Shown here: piece by piece, positions 26,802 through 36,914 of the stretch
How the letters are laid out: every line of letters starts with the position of its first letter
How positions within the stretch are numbered: position 1 is the stretch's first letter
NCBI GenBank assembly: GCA_038961845.1
Contig: CP152408.1
Location: 5,456,001-5,520,000 of the forward strand
Source: Xylophilus sp. GW821-FHT01B05
Lineage (GTDB): Bacteria > Pseudomonadota > Gammaproteobacteria > Burkholderiales > Burkholderiaceae_C
DNA: 64,000 nucleotides
Reading direction: 5' to 3'
Translations under genes and position numbers: made by a program
Notes under the pieces: model-generated
Told to the model about the DNA's origin: nothing
Database searches by the model: none
What the model saw: only the letters and a program-made list of their open reading frames with translations

Positions 26802-27525
26802 GGCGGCGCTCTCCCAGATAGGCGGAAATGACAGCGGGGTTGCGCACGACCTCGGCCGGCGTGCCTTCGGCCAGCACCTGGCCCAGGTTGAGCACCACGG
26901 CGCGGTCGACCAGGGGCATGACGACTTCCATCACGTGCTCGACCATCACCACCGTCACGCCGGCGTCGCGCACGCGGCGGATCAGCTCCACGCCCAGGCG
27001 CGCCTCGCTCGGCGTGAGGCCGGTCAGCACTTCATCCAGCAGCAAGAGCTTGGGCTGCGTGGCCAGCGCGCGCGCCACTTCCAGGCGGCGCTTCTCGGGC
27101 GGCGTGAGCTGGTGCGTGAGGGTGTTGGCCTGGCGCGCCAGGCCGGTGAAGTCCAGCATCTCCAGCGCCGCATGCCGCGCGGCTGCAGTGCCGGCGTGGC
27201 GCACGAAGCTGCCGATCATGACGTTCTCAACCACGCTCATGGAATCGAAGGAGCGCGGCACCTGGTAGGTGCGCGCAATGCCCAGCGCGCAGCGCTGGGT
27301 GGCCGGCAGCGCGGTGACGTCCTTGCCTTCGAACAGGATCTGCCCGGACGTGGGCGGCAGCGCGCCCGCGATCAGGTTGAAGAAGGTGGACTTGCCCGCG
27401 CCGTTCGGGCCGATCAGGCCCAGGATCTCGCCGCGCCGCACCTCGGTGTCGATGTTGGAATTGGCCACCAGGCCGCCAAAGCGGCGCGTGACCTGGCGCG
27501 CTTGCACCAGCAGTTCTGTGCTCAT
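26791..27525 (-). CDS. LivG-type ABC transporter ATPase with divergent signature motif
   Basis: A 244-residue ATPase. Walker A GPNGAGKST and Walker B LLLLDEVLTG are intact and the C-terminal VMVEHVMEVV carries the switch His. The signature motif, usually YGxQR in LivG, reads LTPPEKRRLEVA and lacks the conserved Gly. Composite sites with LivF may therefore be asymmetric. The ATG at 27525 overlaps the livM-type stop (ATGA), and its own 3' end overlaps livF by 11 bases, so translation of the ATPases is coupled. Confidence 0.92.
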   Translation of the reverse strand: MSTELLVQARQVTRRFGGLVANSNIDTEVRRGEILGLIGPNGAGKSTFFNLIAGALPPTSGQILFEGKDVTALPATQRCALGIARTYQVPRSFDSMSVVENVMIGSFVRHAGTAAARHAALEMLDFTGLARQANTLTHQLTPPEKRRLEVARALATQPKLLLLDEVLTGLTPSEARLGVELIRRVRDAGVTVVMVEHVMEVVMPLVDRAVVLNLGQVLAEGTPAEVVRNPAVISAYLGERRHAA

Positions 27526-28562
27526 CGCGCGGCCTCCTTCTTGCGACTGAAGCGGCTGGGCAGCAGGCGGATCAGCCCTTCGGGCTTGAGCAGCGCCACC
27601 GCCATCACCAGGCCGCCGTAGATCATCAGGTCCAGGCCCGAGCCCGAGCCGCCCAGGTAGCTGCGAGAAAACTCGGTCAGCGGGATCAGGATCGCCGCGC
27701 CCAATATCGGCCCCCACAGCGTGCCGATACCGCCCAGCACCACCGGCAGCACGATCAGCAGCGAGAAGCGGAATTGCATCACGCTGTCGGGATCGACATA
27801 GGACACAAAGGCCGCGTAGAAGCCGCCGCCCACCGCCGTGAAGAAGGCCGATATGGCCGCCGCCGCCATCTTGGAGGGCAGCACGGTCACACCCAGGCTC
27901 TCGGCCGCGTCGGGGTTGTCCTTGACGGCGCGCCACCAGTAGCCCCAGCGCGAGTCCTCGATCAGCCAGCAGGCGAACCAGGTGACGGCCAGCAGGCCCA
28001 GCGCGAAGTAGACATAGGGCGTCTTGTCGCGGGCGAACTGCAGCGTGGCCCAGCTGTCGGGCCCGAATGGCCACTGGATGCCGGACGCCGCGCCCAGCCA
28101 TTCCCAGTTGTGCGCCAGCAGCAGGCCCATCTCGGCGATGACGATGGTGGCAATCGAGAAGTAATGGCCCTTCAGGCGGAAGCAGCCGTAGCCCAGCACC
28201 AGCGCCAGCAGCGCGGCCAGGCCGCCGCCCACCAGCATGCCGAACCAGGGCAGCACGCCAAAGGCGACATAGAGCTTGCTGACCGCGTAGGCGCCCACGC
28301 CAAAGTACAGCGCATGGCCCAGCGATATCTGGCCGCAGTAGCCGCCCAGGATGTTCCAGGCCTGGGCCAGCGCGGCGTACAGCAGCGTCAGCACCAACAC
28401 GTTGCGCAGGTAGGCGTTCTGCACCACCAGCGGCAGCAGCGCGATCAGCACAAACAGCAGCAGCGCGATCAGCAGTTGCCCGCGCCGGTGCACGCCAAAG
28501 CTGCGCACCGCATCATTCGCCGCAGACGGCGTGGCTGCCGGCGCGGAAGGGGAAGTCTGCAT
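27522..28562 (-). CDS. LivM-type ABC transporter permease
   Basis: A 346-residue inner-membrane permease with about ten hydrophobic helices. Family motifs are LALAQAWNILGGYCGQISLGHALYFGVGAY, GYGCFRLKGHYFSIATI and GGIGTLWGPILGA. A cytoplasmic Arg/Lys-rich tail follows the last helix. The N terminus has about 25 extra polar residues. It is separated from the livH-type gene by 171 bases, most of which is a type 3 repeat, although both belong to the same transporter. Confidence 0.92.
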   Translation of the reverse strand: MQTSPSAPAATPSAANDAVRSFGVHRRGQLLIALLLFVLIALLPLVVQNAYLRNVLVLTLLYAALAQAWNILGGYCGQISLGHALYFGVGAYAVSKLYVAFGVLPWFGMLVGGGLAALLALVLGYGCFRLKGHYFSIATIVIAEMGLLLAHNWEWLGAASGIQWPFGPDSWATLQFARDKTPYVYFALGLLAVTWFACWLIEDSRWGYWWRAVKDNPDAAESLGVTVLPSKMAAAAISAFFTAVGGGFYAAFVSYVDPDSVMQFRFSLLIVLPVVLGGIGTLWGPILGAAILIPLTEFSRSYLGGSGSGLDLMIYGGLVMAVALLKPEGLIRLLPSRFSRKKEAAR

Positions 28563-28599
28563 ATCAATGCTCCACAGCGCCGGCTACCGCCCGCCGCGC

Positions 28600-28737
28600 A
28601 TGAACGAAGAAAGGGACACAAGGCCGCGGAGCAGGCCATGCCAGGACATCCGCGGAACCGGCTCTGCCGGGCCGCCGGATGTGTCCCCTTGAGGGGGGAG
28701 GCGAAGACGCGAAGCGCGAAGCCTGGGGGTGTTTCAT
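28600..28737 (-). repeat. Type 3 repeat between livH-type and livM-type genes
   Basis: On the minus strand it starts at the livH-type stop (ATGAAACACCCCCAGGCT), then TTCGCGCTTCGCGTCTTCGCC, a CCCCTCAAGGGG hairpin, CATCCGGCGGCCCGGCAGAGCCGGTT and GGCCTGCTCCGCGGCC, ending at CTTTCTTCGTTCATGC. It is a full-length copy inside a transporter operon. Confidence 0.88.
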
Positions 28738-29615
28738 AGTTTCCCGAACAGGCCTTGCGGGCGCAGAAAGATGATGGCCAGATAGAGCGCGTAGATGCCC
28801 ATGGACTTCATTGCCGGCGGCAGCACCACGGCGGTCACGGCTTCCACCAGGCCGACCACGATGCCGGCGGCAAAGGCGCCGAACACGCTGCCGAAACCGC
28901 CCAGCGCGACGGTGATGTAGGCAATGGTGGCAAAGGCCGCGCCCACCTGCGGGTGGATGTAATAGAAGGTCGAGAGCACCGCGCCGGCCACACCGACCAG
29001 CGCCGCGCCCAGGCCCCAGCCCAGTGCGAACACGCGGTTGCTGTCGATGCCCACCAGCGCCACCGCGCCCTTGTCCTCGCGCGTGGCCTCCAGCGCGCGG
29101 CCGAAGTCGGTGCGCTTCATCAGCAGGTAGAGCCCGCCGAAGGCGACCAGCGACACCACGGCGCCAAACACCTGCGGCCAGGGCAGGTAGACGCCGGCCA
29201 GCTCCAGCGTCTTGCCGCCCAGCAGGCCGTGGTCACCGATGTTGCGGTAGTCGGGCGAGAACAGGAACTGCGAAGCGCCCTGGATGAAGGTGGCCAGGCC
29301 GAAGGTGGCGAAGATCTGCACCATGCCGGCGTTGACCTTCACGCGCATGGCATGGCGCACCACGCCGCCATAGACGCCCGCGCCCAGCACGAACATCGCC
29401 GCTGCCACCAGCGGCAGGGCCAGCACCGGGTCGATGTGGAAGAAGACGAAGCACCCGAAGGTGGCGTACATGGCCAGCATCATGAATTCGCCATGGGCAA
29501 AGTTCACGACATCCATCAGGCCGAAGATGAGCGACAGGCCCACGGCGATCAGGCCGTAGATCAGTCCCATCAGCAGCCCGCTGGCCAGTACCTGCAGTAG
29601 CGCGGAGGCGGTCAT
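28734..29615 (-). CDS. LivH-type ABC transporter permease
   Basis: A 293-residue permease with about eight membrane helices. Motifs include GLIYGLIAVGLSLIFGLMDVVNFAHGEF near the N terminus and AYITVALGGFGSVFGAFAAGIVVG near the C terminus, as in LivH/UrtB proteins. It starts 13 bases after the binding-protein stop, so it is co-transcribed with it. Its stop codon is the first bases of a type 3 repeat. Confidence 0.93.
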   Translation of the reverse strand: MTASALLQVLASGLLMGLIYGLIAVGLSLIFGLMDVVNFAHGEFMMLAMYATFGCFVFFHIDPVLALPLVAAAMFVLGAGVYGGVVRHAMRVKVNAGMVQIFATFGLATFIQGASQFLFSPDYRNIGDHGLLGGKTLELAGVYLPWPQVFGAVVSLVAFGGLYLLMKRTDFGRALEATREDKGAVALVGIDSNRVFALGWGLGAALVGVAGAVLSTFYYIHPQVGAAFATIAYITVALGGFGSVFGAFAAGIVVGLVEAVTAVVLPPAMKSMGIYALYLAIIFLRPQGLFGKL

Positions 29616-29628
29616 GGTGTGCGGGTGG

Positions 29629-30876
29629 TCAGGCGTTCATCGGCCACACCAGCTTGGCGGTGGCAACGGCGAACGGGAAGACGGTGACAAAGCTGCCCTT
29701 CTTGAACTGGATCAGCACCGGGCTGGCGAAGGTGTTCTGGCCGGTGGCGTCGAACTTCACGCGCGACCAGGGCATGATGGTTTTTTCGCCCGGGATGTCG
29801 GTGGCCACCAAGGCATCGCGCACCTTGGTGCCGTCGGTCGAGCCGGCGCGGTCGATGGCGTCGGCCAGCACCATCAGGGCGCTGAACTGGCGCGAGGTCT
29901 GGTCGTTCAGGTCGCGGCCGGCCTTGGCCTTGAAGGCCGCATTGACGGCCTTGGCCGAAGGCCGCTTGTCGCCCATGTCGACCGAGAAGCTGGCGCGCGA
30001 GATCATGCCTTCGAGCTTGTCGCCCACGGCGTCGAGCGCGGGCTTCTCCACGAAGCCGGCGGCCTGCGCCATGATGTTGTGCGGCTTGTAGCCCAGCGAG
30101 GCCATGGTGTTGGTCAGCAGGATCGCATCGGTGGTGTAGCTCGATGGCATCAGCACGTCGGGGTTGGCGTTCTTGATCTGCTGCACCTCGGCCGTGAGCG
30201 AAGGCGAGTTGTTGCGGTACTTGATGTCGCAGGCGATCTTGTAGCCGCGATCGGTGGCCAGCTTGCGCTGCACGCTGGACGAATCAGCGCCAAAGATGGT
30301 GTCTTCGTAGAACAGGCCGACGCTGCCGATCTTCTGGCCCTTGGCCTTGAGCGCATCCATGAAGTCGAACATGGCCTCGGAGAACATCTCGTCGTGCGCC
30401 GCCGTGCGGAAGAAGAACTTCAGGTTGCGCCGGTTCAGGCTGGGCGAGGACGAATCCGCGCAGACAAAAGGCACGCCGTAGCGTTCGCAGGTGGCGCTGA
30501 CCGTGGTCGAGACCGACGAGTGGTAGCAGCCCACGATGGCGCAGACGCCTTCTTGCGTGATCAGGCGCTCGGCCTCGGCGCGGCCCTTCTGCGGGTCGGC
30601 CTGGTGGTCGGCATAGACCACGCGCACCTTGGCGCCGCCCAGGCCGGCCAAGCCAGCGTTCTTGGCCGTTGGCAGGTCCAGCGGGCTGGCGTTGTTGATG
30701 ATGTCCAGCGCGGTCTCGAAGGCCTGCTTGGCGTCGATACCCACCTGCGCGCTCGAACCGGTCAGCGGGTAGATCGCGCCGATCACGACTTCCTTGCCCT
30801 GTGCCAGGGCTTGCGTCCATGCGCCTTGCAACGCGATCGTGGCACTGGCACCAAGAAGAACCTGTCTACGTTTCAT
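29629..30876 (-). CDS. LivK-type substrate-binding protein
   Basis: A 415-residue type 1 periplasmic binding protein. Signal peptide MKRRQVLLGASATIALQGAW is followed by VVIGAIYPLTGSSAQVG, GAKVRVVYADHQADPQKGRAEAERLI, IVGCYHSSVSTTVSATCERYGVPFV, and a C-terminal SALMVLADAIDRAG region. GGAG lies before the ATG at 30876; the frame upstream is open but non-conserved. It is 34 bases after the DUF1445 gene and ahead of the permeases. The ligand is probably an amino acid or small amide; the linked DUF1445/Pxp genes suggest pyroglutamate or a related molecule, which is inference. Confidence 0.92.
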   Translation of the reverse strand: MKRRQVLLGASATIALQGAWTQALAQGKEVVIGAIYPLTGSSAQVGIDAKQAFETALDIINNASPLDLPTAKNAGLAGLGGAKVRVVYADHQADPQKGRAEAERLITQEGVCAIVGCYHSSVSTTVSATCERYGVPFVCADSSSPSLNRRNLKFFFRTAAHDEMFSEAMFDFMDALKAKGQKIGSVGLFYEDTIFGADSSSVQRKLATDRGYKIACDIKYRNNSPSLTAEVQQIKNANPDVLMPSSYTTDAILLTNTMASLGYKPHNIMAQAAGFVEKPALDAVGDKLEGMISRASFSVDMGDKRPSAKAVNAAFKAKAGRDLNDQTSRQFSALMVLADAIDRAGSTDGTKVRDALVATDIPGEKTIMPWSRVKFDATGQNTFASPVLIQFKKGSFVTVFPFAVATAKLVWPMNA

Positions 30877-30910
30877 GGGAAATCTCCGGAAGGGTTGAGG
30901 GAGGGAAAAT

Positions 30911-31693
30911 TCACAGCACCGCGAGGTGGCTGTTGCGCACGTCGGTGACCAGCATGTGGCCGGGCTTGTGGGTGATGGCAAACGGTGGCCGCGCCGAGCG
31001 GATGGCCTGCTGCGGCGTGACGCCGCAGGCCCAGAACACCGGGATCTCGCCCGGGCGGATCTCGGCGCGCTCGCCGTAGTCAGGGCTGTCGATGTCGGCA
31101 ATGCCGATCTGCGCGGGGTCGCCCAGGTGCACCGGCGCGCCGTGCACCCCGGGGAAACGCGAAGTGATCTGCACCGCGCGGATCGCCTGCGCCGCAGTCA
31201 TGGGCCGCATGCTGACCACGCCGTTGCCGCCAAAGCGCCCGGCGGGCCGGTTGGCGTTGCTGGTGTTGTACATGGGCACGGTGCTGCCCTGCTCGATGTG
31301 GCGCACCGGCAGGCCGCCTTCCATCAACGCCTCTTCGAACGACAGCGAGCAGCCGATCACAAAGCCCACCAGGTCGTCGCGCCAGAGTGCGCGCAGATCT
31401 GCCACTTCTTCCACCAGCTCGCCATCGCGGAACACGCAGTAGCCCGGGACGTCGGTGCGCAGGTCTATGCCTTCGCCTAGTTCAGGCACCGAGGGGTCGC
31501 CCACCTCGGTCACACCGATCACCGGGCAGGGCTTGGGATTGAGCCGGCAGAAACGCAGGAACTCCTCCGCATAGTCACGCGGCAGGATGGCCAGGTTGCC
31601 TTGGGTGTAACCCGGGCACTGGCCGGCGGTCTGGGAGGTGAACTGCCCCGTACGAACCCTGTTGCGAAATTCTGCAGGTTGAAGGACTGTCAT
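30911..31693 (-). CDS. DUF1445 putative hydro-lyase (D-glutamate cyclase family)
   Basis: A 260-residue protein of the DUF1445 family, annotated as putative hydro-lyase; the mammalian homologue turns D-glutamate into 5-oxo-D-proline. Typical stretches are [51 protein letters not shown] and [11 protein letters not shown]. It is the first gene of the transporter operon and diverges from a LysR gene across a 174-base region carrying a perfect palindrome. Because the operon on the other side of that LysR encodes 5-oxoprolinase-type subunits, a role in making or equilibrating 5-oxoproline fits. Confidence 0.87.
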   Translation of the reverse strand: MTVLQPAEFRNRVRTGQFTSQTAGQCPGYTQGNLAILPRDYAEEFLRFCRLNPKPCPVIGVTEVGDPSVPELGEGIDLRTDVPGYCVFRDGELVEEVADLRALWRDDLVGFVIGCSLSFEEALMEGGLPVRHIEQGSTVPMYNTSNANRPAGRFGGNGVVSMRPMTAAQAIRAVQITSRFPGVHGAPVHLGDPAQIGIADIDSPDYGERAEIRPGEIPVFWACGVTPQQAIRSARPPFAITHKPGHMLVTDVRNSHLAVL

Positions 31694-31775
31694 GGCGGCG
31701 CCTCAGATGAGCAAGGAATTTGCTTACTGTAGGAATGCATACCCCTCCCCGTCCATCGAAGAATTGTCGGGGCCA

Positions 31776-31796
31776 CTGTTCAGAAGTTCTGAACAG
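31776..31796. promoter_or_regulatory. Perfect 21-bp palindrome, LysR operator candidate (site 1)
   Basis: CTGTTCAGAA-G-TTCTGAACAG: ten-base arms with one central base, between the DUF1445 gene (start 31693) and the LysR gene (start 31868). A related site lies at 32923-32943 in front of the biotin carboxylase operon, matching at 16 of 21 positions and sharing CTGTTCA and TTCTGAA. Confidence 0.75.
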
Positions 31797-31867
31797 ATAA
31801 CGCACAACTATCGGTCACGATCCACCAAAGCGGAGCGTGCCATGCACCAATTAGAGACCCCGCCGAC

Positions 31868-32800
31868 ATGAATACCCGCTTCGTTGAGACCTTCGTCCTG
31901 CTCGCGCGCATAGGCAGCGTGCGCCGCGTGGCGGAGGTGATGCACGCAACGCCTGGAGCCATCTCCATGCGGCTGCGCACTTTGGAAGAGGAGCTGGGTG
32001 TACCGCTATTCAATTACGACCGCAAGAGCATGAGCCTGACCGAGGACGGCGCGCGGCTGGTCCAGTATGCAGAGGCGGTGCTGGAGACCACGCGCAAGAT
32101 GGAGCGCGCCGCGCGCAGCAATGGCGAGATCGGCGGGCGCATCCGCGTGGGCATCATGGAAACCGTGGTGCACACCTGCCTGCCGGACCTGATGAAGCTG
32201 ATGCGCTCGGCCCTGCCCTCGGTCGAGGTGGACCTGCAGGTGGACCTGACCATGCACCTGGCCGAGCAACTGATGGCCGGCCACCTGGACCTGGTGCTGC
32301 GCGTGGCCAGCAACGAGCACCCGGCCCATGTCACGGTGCAGGACATGATGGTGCTGCCGGTGCACTGGATTGCCCGGCGCGGGCTGCTGCCCAAGCGCGA
32401 CCTGCTGCCCAATGTGCTGCAGCAGCAGTTGCTGACGCAGGTGCGCGGCACCCAGCCCTACCTCGACGCCATGAACCATATCCAGCAACTGGCCAGCAAG
32501 CAGGGCGTGGCCTTCAGCGACCTGCGGGTATCGGGCTCGCCCTCGATTGCCGCGCTGCTGGCGCTGGTGCGCGAAGGCATAGGCGTGGCCCTGGTGCCCG
32601 GCCTGTTCGTCAAGGACCAGATCGAGCGCGGCGACCTGGTGGAGCTGGCGCTGCCACCGCCACCGCCCTTCAGGATGGCCATGTGGCACACCTGGAACGC
32701 CAGCCCCGCAGTACTGCGCACGGCCGAGGTGTTCCGGCGCGCCTGTCACCACTACTGCCAGCGCCACGATACGCGCTGGGTATCGCTGATAGGGGACTAA
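31868..32800 (+). CDS. LysR-family regulator of the transport/5-oxoproline locus
   Basis: A 310-residue LysR protein. Its N-terminal helix-turn-helix is FVLLARIGSVRRVAEVMHATPGAISMRL (about 8-36), and the C-terminal ligand domain runs from about 90. It diverges from the DUF1445/LIV operon and is followed in the same direction by the biotin carboxylase operon. Like palindromes sit at both flanks, so it probably controls both. A type 3 repeat begins directly after its TAA. Confidence 0.9.
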   Translation: MNTRFVETFVLLARIGSVRRVAEVMHATPGAISMRLRTLEEELGVPLFNYDRKSMSLTEDGARLVQYAEAVLETTRKMERAARSNGEIGGRIRVGIMETVVHTCLPDLMKLMRSALPSVEVDLQVDLTMHLAEQLMAGHLDLVLRVASNEHPAHVTVQDMMVLPVHWIARRGLLPKRDLLPNVLQQQLLTQVRGTQPYLDAMNHIQQLASKQGVAFSDLRVSGSPSIAALLALVREGIGVALVPGLFVKDQIERGDLVELALPPPPPFRMAMWHTWNASPAVLRTAEVFRRACHHYCQRHDTRWVSLIGD

Positions 32801-32893
32801 CCCCCAGGCTACGCACTTCGTGTCTTCGCCAACCCCCTTGCAGGGGGCACATCCTGCGGCCCGGCAAAGCCGGTTCCGCGGATGTCTTGGTAG
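32801..32893 (+). repeat. Type 3 repeat after the LysR gene
   Basis: Starts CCCCCAGGCTACGCACTTCG immediately after the stop, then TGTCTTCGCC, the hairpin CCCCCTTGCAGGGGG, CACATCCTGCGGCCCGGCAAAGCC and GTTCCGCGGATGTC. The final GGCCTGCTCCGCGGCC module of longer copies is missing. Confidence 0.87.
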
Positions 32894-32922
32894 GGGACAA
32901 GATCGCCCGGAGGTTGGGGCTG

Positions 32923-32943
32923 CTGTTCAATATTTCTGAATGG
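32923..32943. promoter_or_regulatory. Operator candidate for the same LysR (site 2)
   Basis: CTGTTCAATATTTCTGAATGG, about 80 bases before the biotin carboxylase start. It keeps the CTGTTCA and TTCTGAA half-sites of the perfect palindrome at 31776-31796 with identical spacing. Confidence 0.6.
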
Positions 32944-33022
32944 GTTGCCGCAAAAGTTCTCGTTTGGCAGCGCGGGCGGCGCTTTCTACACTGCGGCCAT
33001 CATCCCTCTGCGCATCCCCATC

Positions 33023-34410
<1,388 letters not shown>

Positions 34411-34414
<4 letters not shown>

Positions 34415-35136
34415 GCCTTCCCTTGATCACGCCGCTGGGCGATGAGGCGCTGCGCATCGTGCTGGGTGACACGCTGGACCCGGCCATCAACCAACGCGTC
34501 TGCGCGCTGGCCGAGCGCATCAACACCGCGGCCTTGGCCGGCGTAACCGATGTGCTGCCGGCCTTTGCCAGCGTGGGCGTGTACTACCGCGCCCCGGCCG
34601 TGCAACGCGCCGTGGGCGAAACCCCTTTTGCCGCGCTGTCGCGCCAGTTGCAGCCGCTGCTGCCGGACACCGCCTTGGCCGCGCAGGCGGCGCCGCGCAC
34701 GGTGGACATCCCCGTCTGCTACGGCGGCGAGCACGGCCCCGACCTGGCCGAGGCCGCCGCCGCCTGCGGCCTGACGGTGGAAGAACTGCTGTCCCTGCAC
34801 CAGCAGCCGCAAGAGGCGCAGCAGGTCTACATGATCGGCTTCGCGCCCGGGCACCCCTACATCGGCCAGCTCGACGCGCGCATTGCCCTGCCACGCCGCG
34901 CCACGCCGCGCACCCTGGTGCCGGCGGGCTCGGTCGCCATTGCCAACCGGCAGACCGTCATCTACTCGCTGGCCGCACCTGGCGGCTGGAGCCTGATCGG
35001 GCGCACGCCGCTGGCGCTGTTCGACGGCGGCCGCATCGATCCCTGCCTGCTGCGCCCGGGCGACCGGGTGCGCTTTGTGCCCATCGATGCCACGGCCTTT
35101 GCCGCCTGGCCCGCCGCCGGCACGGAGGCCGCATGA
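34411..35136 (+). CDS. pxpB: 5-oxoprolinase subunit PxpB (KipI / AHS1 family)
   Basis: A 241-residue AHS1-domain protein. Motifs LVPAGSVAIANRQTVIYSL, PGGWSLIGRTPLALFD and VYMIGFAPGHPYIGQLD are those of KipI/PxpB and of the allophanate-hydrolase subunit 1 domain in urea carboxylase. PxpABC cleave 5-oxoproline to glutamate with ATP. Start and stop overlap the neighbouring genes by 4 bases each, showing tight coupling with the biotin carboxylase and PxpC. Confidence 0.93.
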
Positions 35137-36143
35137 GCACACTGGAAGTCGTCAAACCCGGGCTGCTCAGCAGCTTCCAGGACCTGGGCCGCACCGGCCT
35201 GCAATCACTCGGCGTGCCGGTCTGTGGTGCCATGGATGCCTTGTCGCACCGGCTGGCCAACCTGCTGGTGGGCAATGATGAGAACCAGGCCACGCTGGAG
35301 ATCACCCTGATGGGCCCCACGCTGCGCTTTGGCCGCGACAGCGTGCTGGCGCTGGCCGGCGCCGACCTGAGCGCCACGCTGCAACTGCCCGGGGCCGACC
35401 CGGCCGCGCCCGGCACGCCGCTGCCCTTGCTGCAAGCCATCCAGGTGCCGGCCGGCGCCCTGCTGCAGTTCGGGCGCCGGCGCAACGGCCTGCGCGCCTA
35501 CCTGGCGCTGGCAGGCGGCTTTGGCCTGACGCCGGTGATGGGCAGTTGCAGCACTTACCTGCGCGGCAGCCTGGGCGGCTGGCAAGGGCGCGCACTGCGC
35601 AAGGGTGATCTGCTGCCGCTGCCCGCCAGCGCACCCACGCCGGGTGCGGCCTCGGCCGAGGCCGTGGCAGCGCAACTGCAGGCCGTGACCGGCGCGGCCG
35701 CAGGCGCACCGATCCGCATCATTGAAGGCCCGGAATGGGCGCAGTTCACCACGCAAGCGCAGCAGGATTTCCTGGCCACGCCCTACCGCGTCGGCGCGCA
35801 ATCCGATCGCATGGGCTACCGGCTCGAAGGCGCCGTGCTGCCGCGCCACGTGAAGCGCGACATGCTGTCCGAGGCGGTGGCCTTTGGCACGGTGCAGGTG
35901 CCGCCCGACGGCCAGCCCATCGTGCTGATGGCCGACCGCCAGACCAGCGGCGGCTACCCCCGCATCGCCCAAGTGGCCAGCGTGGATTTGCCACGCCTGG
36001 CGCAGGTCATGCCGGGTGAATCGCTGCACTTCGAACGCATCCCATTGGAGCGGGCCCAGGTCTTGCTCTTGCAACGCCAGGACATCCTCATGGCACTTTC
36101 TTCATCCACACGCCGCACGGAGCCCGCATGCAAATCGACCTGA
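35133..36143 (+). CDS. pxpC: 5-oxoprolinase subunit PxpC (KipA / AHS2 family)
   Basis: A 336-residue biotin-dependent carboxyltransferase-like protein (AHS2). It starts LEVVKPGLLSSFQDLGRTGLQ, has GVPVCGAMDALSHRLANLLVGN, YLALAGGFG and VGAQSDRMGYRLEG, and ends with VMPGESLHFERI. It acts as a complex with PxpB. The gene overlaps pxpB by 4 bases and pxpA by 16. Confidence 0.93.
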   Translation: MSTLEVVKPGLLSSFQDLGRTGLQSLGVPVCGAMDALSHRLANLLVGNDENQATLEITLMGPTLRFGRDSVLALAGADLSATLQLPGADPAAPGTPLPLLQAIQVPAGALLQFGRRRNGLRAYLALAGGFGLTPVMGSCSTYLRGSLGGWQGRALRKGDLLPLPASAPTPGAASAEAVAAQLQAVTGAAAGAPIRIIEGPEWAQFTTQAQQDFLATPYRVGAQSDRMGYRLEGAVLPRHVKRDMLSEAVAFGTVQVPPDGQPIVLMADRQTSGGYPRIAQVASVDLPRLAQVMPGESLHFERIPLERAQVLLLQRQDILMALSSSTRRTEPACKST

Positions 36144-36889
36144 ACAGCGACATGGGCGAGAGCTTTGGCGCCTGGCGCATGGGCGACGACCTGGCGCTGC
36201 TGGAGCACGTGAGCTCGGCCAACATCGCCTGCGGCTTTCACGCCGGCGACCCGGCCACCATGGCGCAAACCGTGCGCGCCGCAGCCGAGCGCGGCGTGGC
36301 CATAGGCGCGCACCCCAGCCTGCCCGACCTGCAGGGCTTTGGCCGGCGCAGCATGCAGGTGTCCGAGGCCGAGGCCTATGGCTTCACCGTCTACCAGGTC
36401 GGGGCGCTGCAGGCCTTTGCCACGGCCGCCGGCACGCGGCTGCGCCACGTCAAGGCGCACGGCGCGCTCTACAACATGGCCGCGCGCGACGCCAAGCTGT
36501 CTGGCGCGCTGTGCCGCGCGGTGCGCGACGTGGATGCATCGCTGGTGGTGTTCGCGCTGGCCGGCAGCGTCATGGTGGAGGTGGCGCGCGACCTGGGCCT
36601 GCGCGTGGCAGAAGAAGTGTTTGCCGACCGCAGCTACCAGGACGACGGCTCACTCACGCCGCGCAGCCACCCGCAGGCCATGATCACCGACCTGGACCAG
36701 TCCATCGCCCAGGTGCAGCGCATGCTGCGCGAGGGCTTTGTGCGCTCGCTCAATGGGCACGACGTGTCGATCAAGCCCGACACCATCTGCCTGCATGGCG
36801 ACCAGCCCGGCGCTGCCACCTTTGCACGCGCCCTGCGCGCCCGCCTAGTTGATGACGGCGTGACCATCCGCGCCCCCGGCAACCCCTGA
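36128..36889 (+). CDS. pxpA: 5-oxoprolinase subunit PxpA (LamB/YcsF family)
   Basis: A 253-residue member of the LamB/YcsF family, the third subunit of the ATP-dependent 5-oxoprolinase. Family marks are IDLNSDMGESFG, NIACGFHAGDP, GAHPSLPDLQGFGRR, VKAHGALYN and a C-terminal CLHGDQPGA. The gene overlaps pxpC by 16 bases and is followed by the small biotin carrier gene after 25 bases. Confidence 0.95.
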   Translation: MQIDLNSDMGESFGAWRMGDDLALLEHVSSANIACGFHAGDPATMAQTVRAAAERGVAIGAHPSLPDLQGFGRRSMQVSEAEAYGFTVYQVGALQAFATAAGTRLRHVKAHGALYNMAARDAKLSGALCRAVRDVDASLVVFALAGSVMVEVARDLGLRVAEEVFADRSYQDDGSLTPRSHPQAMITDLDQSIAQVQRMLREGFVRSLNGHDVSIKPDTICLHGDQPGAATFARALRARLVDDGVTIRAPGNP

Positions 36890-36914
36890 ATCCCATCTCC
36901 CCTGAAAGACAAAC

